Shown here: positions 6,080-6,664 of the stretch, one piece after another
Layout: every line of letters begins with the position of its first letter
How positions within the stretch are numbered: position 1 is the stretch's first letter
Source of the DNA: an uncultured Prevotella sp.
GTDB lineage: Bacteria; Bacteroidota; Bacteroidia; Bacteroidales; Bacteroidaceae
DNA: 6,664 nucleotides
Direction: 5' to 3'
NCBI GenBank assembly: GCA_900553155.1
Contig: USCM01000113.1
Span: 1 to 6,664, forward strand
Made by a program: the position numbers and the translations under genes
Notes under the pieces: generated by a model
What the model was told of the DNA's origin: nothing
Database searches by the model: none
Seen by the model: the letters and a program-made list of their open reading frames with translations, nothing else

Positions 6080-6136
6080 TCGTGTAATAATATTAACGCT
6101 CATTACACGATTAAATCATTAACGTCCATTATACGA
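6080..6136. repeat. Imperfect 26-bp-period direct repeat with hairpin
   Basis: ATTAACGCTCATTACACGA (6092-6110) recurs as ATTAACGTCCATTATACGA (6118-6136), 16 of 19 identical with a period of 26. The first copy also ends in ATTACACGA (6102-6110), the exact reverse complement of TCGTGTAAT (6080-6088), so a 9-bp hairpin with a 13-nt loop can form. The CATTAA core also recurs in the 22-bp array just upstream, suggesting a decayed extension of the same repeat family. Confidence 0.6.
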
Positions 6137-6149
6137 CAAAACACGTTTT

Positions 6150-6456
6150 ATCTGCCACTCTGCAACCATAGCCTAAAAATTACGCCTAACCCTCTGTTCC
6201 TCAATATGTTGCGCTGGTTGCAGATGCCTCGTTTTATCTGCAACCATCTGCCACCATCTGCCACCCTTGTTTCATTCGTCGCCGAGGCGGCGACGCTCCT
6301 CGCCGCACAAGCAGCGTTTCAGCTACATAAGCAAGCACAAGCTTGCAAGTCGCGGTGGCAGATGAAACATCATCTGCCACCCTATCTGCCACCGTGTAAC
6401 CTCCAGGTATACAGTGTGTTGCAAGGTTTTTTATGCTAAAGTTGCAGATGGCAGAT
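6150..6456. repeat. Dispersed ATCTGCMACC decamer family in both orientations
   Basis: Forward copies, full or nearly so, are at 6150-6158, 6159-6167, 6236-6245, 6246-6255, 6256-6265 (the last three in direct tandem), 6372-6381 and 6384-6393. Reverse copies (GGTKGCAGAT or shortened) are at 6216-6225, 6354-6363, 6441-6449 and 6450-6456. The variable base is A or C (GCAACC or GCCACC). Opposite copies pair well: 6354-6364 with 6371-6381 is a perfect 11-bp stem with a 6-nt loop, and 6216-6225 with 6236-6245 is a perfect 10-bp stem with a 10-nt spacer. I find no convincing gene in 6061-6468. The short open frames there are translations of repeat DNA. Confidence 0.85.
6277..6346. repeat. GC-rich hairpin and a second hairpin inside the decamer block
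   Basis: CGTCGCC (6277-6283) and GGCGACG (6289-6295) form a perfect 7-bp stem with a GAGGC loop. GCAAGC (6331-6336) and GCTTGC (6341-6346) form a 6-bp stem with an ACAA loop. Both lie between the outward decamer pair CATCTGCCACC (6255-6265) and GGTGGCAGATG (6354-6364), itself an 11-bp inverted repeat about 110 bp end to end. The whole could fold as one branched structure or mark a small mobile or remnant element. No transposase is present. Confidence 0.55.
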
Positions 6457-6468
6457 AAAAATGAAAAC

Positions 6469-6502
6469 AAAAAAGCCGCTGCAAATGATGCAACGGCTTT
6501 TT
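6469..6502 (-). terminator. Intrinsic terminator of ssrA (tmRNA)
   Basis: On the minus strand GCCGUUGCA pairs with UGCAGCGGC across a UCAUU loop, flanked by A and U runs and followed by six U. The one non-Watson-Crick position is a G-U pair when read from the minus strand but a C-A mismatch from the plus strand. The hairpin is therefore best on the tmRNA strand. It lies about 13 nt past the tmRNA 3' end. Confidence 0.88.
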
Positions 6503-6515
6503 GTTTGATTGATAG

Positions 6516-6664
6516 GGTGGAGTTGGTGGGATTCGAACCCACGTCCAAACAGGGAAACCATACGCTTTCTACATGCTTATTCCAGCCTTCATTTTCGAGC
6601 TGTGGCAAGACCCAGACCACCAACCGCAGCCTTATCCTCTAAAACTTCATCGTGGTGGCGAGGC
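6516..6664 (-). ncRNA. ssrA: tmRNA (transfer-messenger RNA), 3' part
   Basis: This is the last roughly 149 nt of tmRNA, which rescues stalled ribosomes and tags their products for degradation. The T arm is a 5-bp stem around TTCGAAT (6526-6542, read on the minus strand). It is followed by the acceptor strand CAACTCC (6519-6525) and discriminator A (6518). Before it, AATAAGCATGTAGAAAGC is a close match to the conserved tmRNA stretch TAAGCATGTAG near the 3' end of known tmRNAs. A CCACCA/TGGTGG helix (6617-6622 with 6653-6658) is probably a pseudoknot stem. The genome has ACCC where ACCA would be encoded, so CCA is completed after transcription. The tag reading frame, alanine-accepting 5' strand and D-like loop lie beyond the right edge. 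Confidence 0.93.

Noticed and set aside
6050..6439. Open frame of 129 aa in the repeat block (plus strand)
   Set aside because: It consists of the decamer and hairpin repeats, has no promoter at a sensible distance and has no domain. The minus-strand frame at 6234-6623 likewise runs through the ssrA terminator and the tmRNA itself.
6516..6600. A tRNA gene
   Set aside because: A T arm and acceptor strand are present, but no anticodon arm or matching 5' acceptor strand follows at tRNA distance. The AAGCATGTAG stretch and upstream pseudoknot pairing fit tmRNA instead.

Overview
The window looks like chromosomal DNA from the Bacteroidota, most likely order Bacteroidales and perhaps Prevotellaceae. 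Four points support this. Promoter boxes fit the Bacteroidota consensus (TTTG, about 20 nt, TAnnTTTG). Shine-Dalgarno sequences are absent and the sequence before start codons is A/T-rich. The tyrosine-autokinase-type chain-length protein has a family-typical N-terminus. The tmRNA 3' domain does not encode a full CCA end. The genus is an inference.

Layout. Positions 1-1288 (minus strand) carry a surface-polysaccharide unit: rmlA (glucose-1-phosphate thymidylyltransferase), then, after a 58-nt gap containing a stem-loop, the first 116 codons of a Wzz/Wzc-type chain-length and export protein that runs off the left edge. A divergent intergenic region (1289-1582) holds a minus-strand promoter for rmlA and a very good plus-strand promoter. 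The plus-strand promoter starts a roughly 100-nt leader able to fold into a multi-helix structure ahead of a 210-aa protein I do not recognise. A second consensus promoter at 2244-2276 drives a three-gene plus-strand unit: a 98-aa coiled-coil protein, ZapA (FtsZ-ring associated) and RNase Y (membrane-anchored endoribonuclease). This unit ends in a long, symmetrical terminator shared with the convergent ansA gene (cytoplasmic type I asparaginase, minus strand, own promoter).

The last third (5712-6515, about 800 nt) has no convincing gene and is full of repeats. From left to right it holds two abutting AT-rich palindromes, five 22-bp tandem repeats bounded by an 18-bp inverted repeat, a 26-bp-period imperfect duplication with a hairpin, and about eleven full or partial copies of an ATCTGCMACC decamer in both orientations interleaved with strong hairpins. 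It ends in a terminator and the 3' part of the tmRNA gene (ssrA, minus strand), which runs off the right edge.

The protein-coding part is largely ordinary housekeeping: envelope sugar supply, cell division, RNA decay and amino-acid catabolism. The unusual content is non-coding: the structured leader before the unknown 210-aa gene, and the repeat-dense block between ssrA and ansA. I see no defence system, CRISPR array, transposase or other clearly new multi-gene system.
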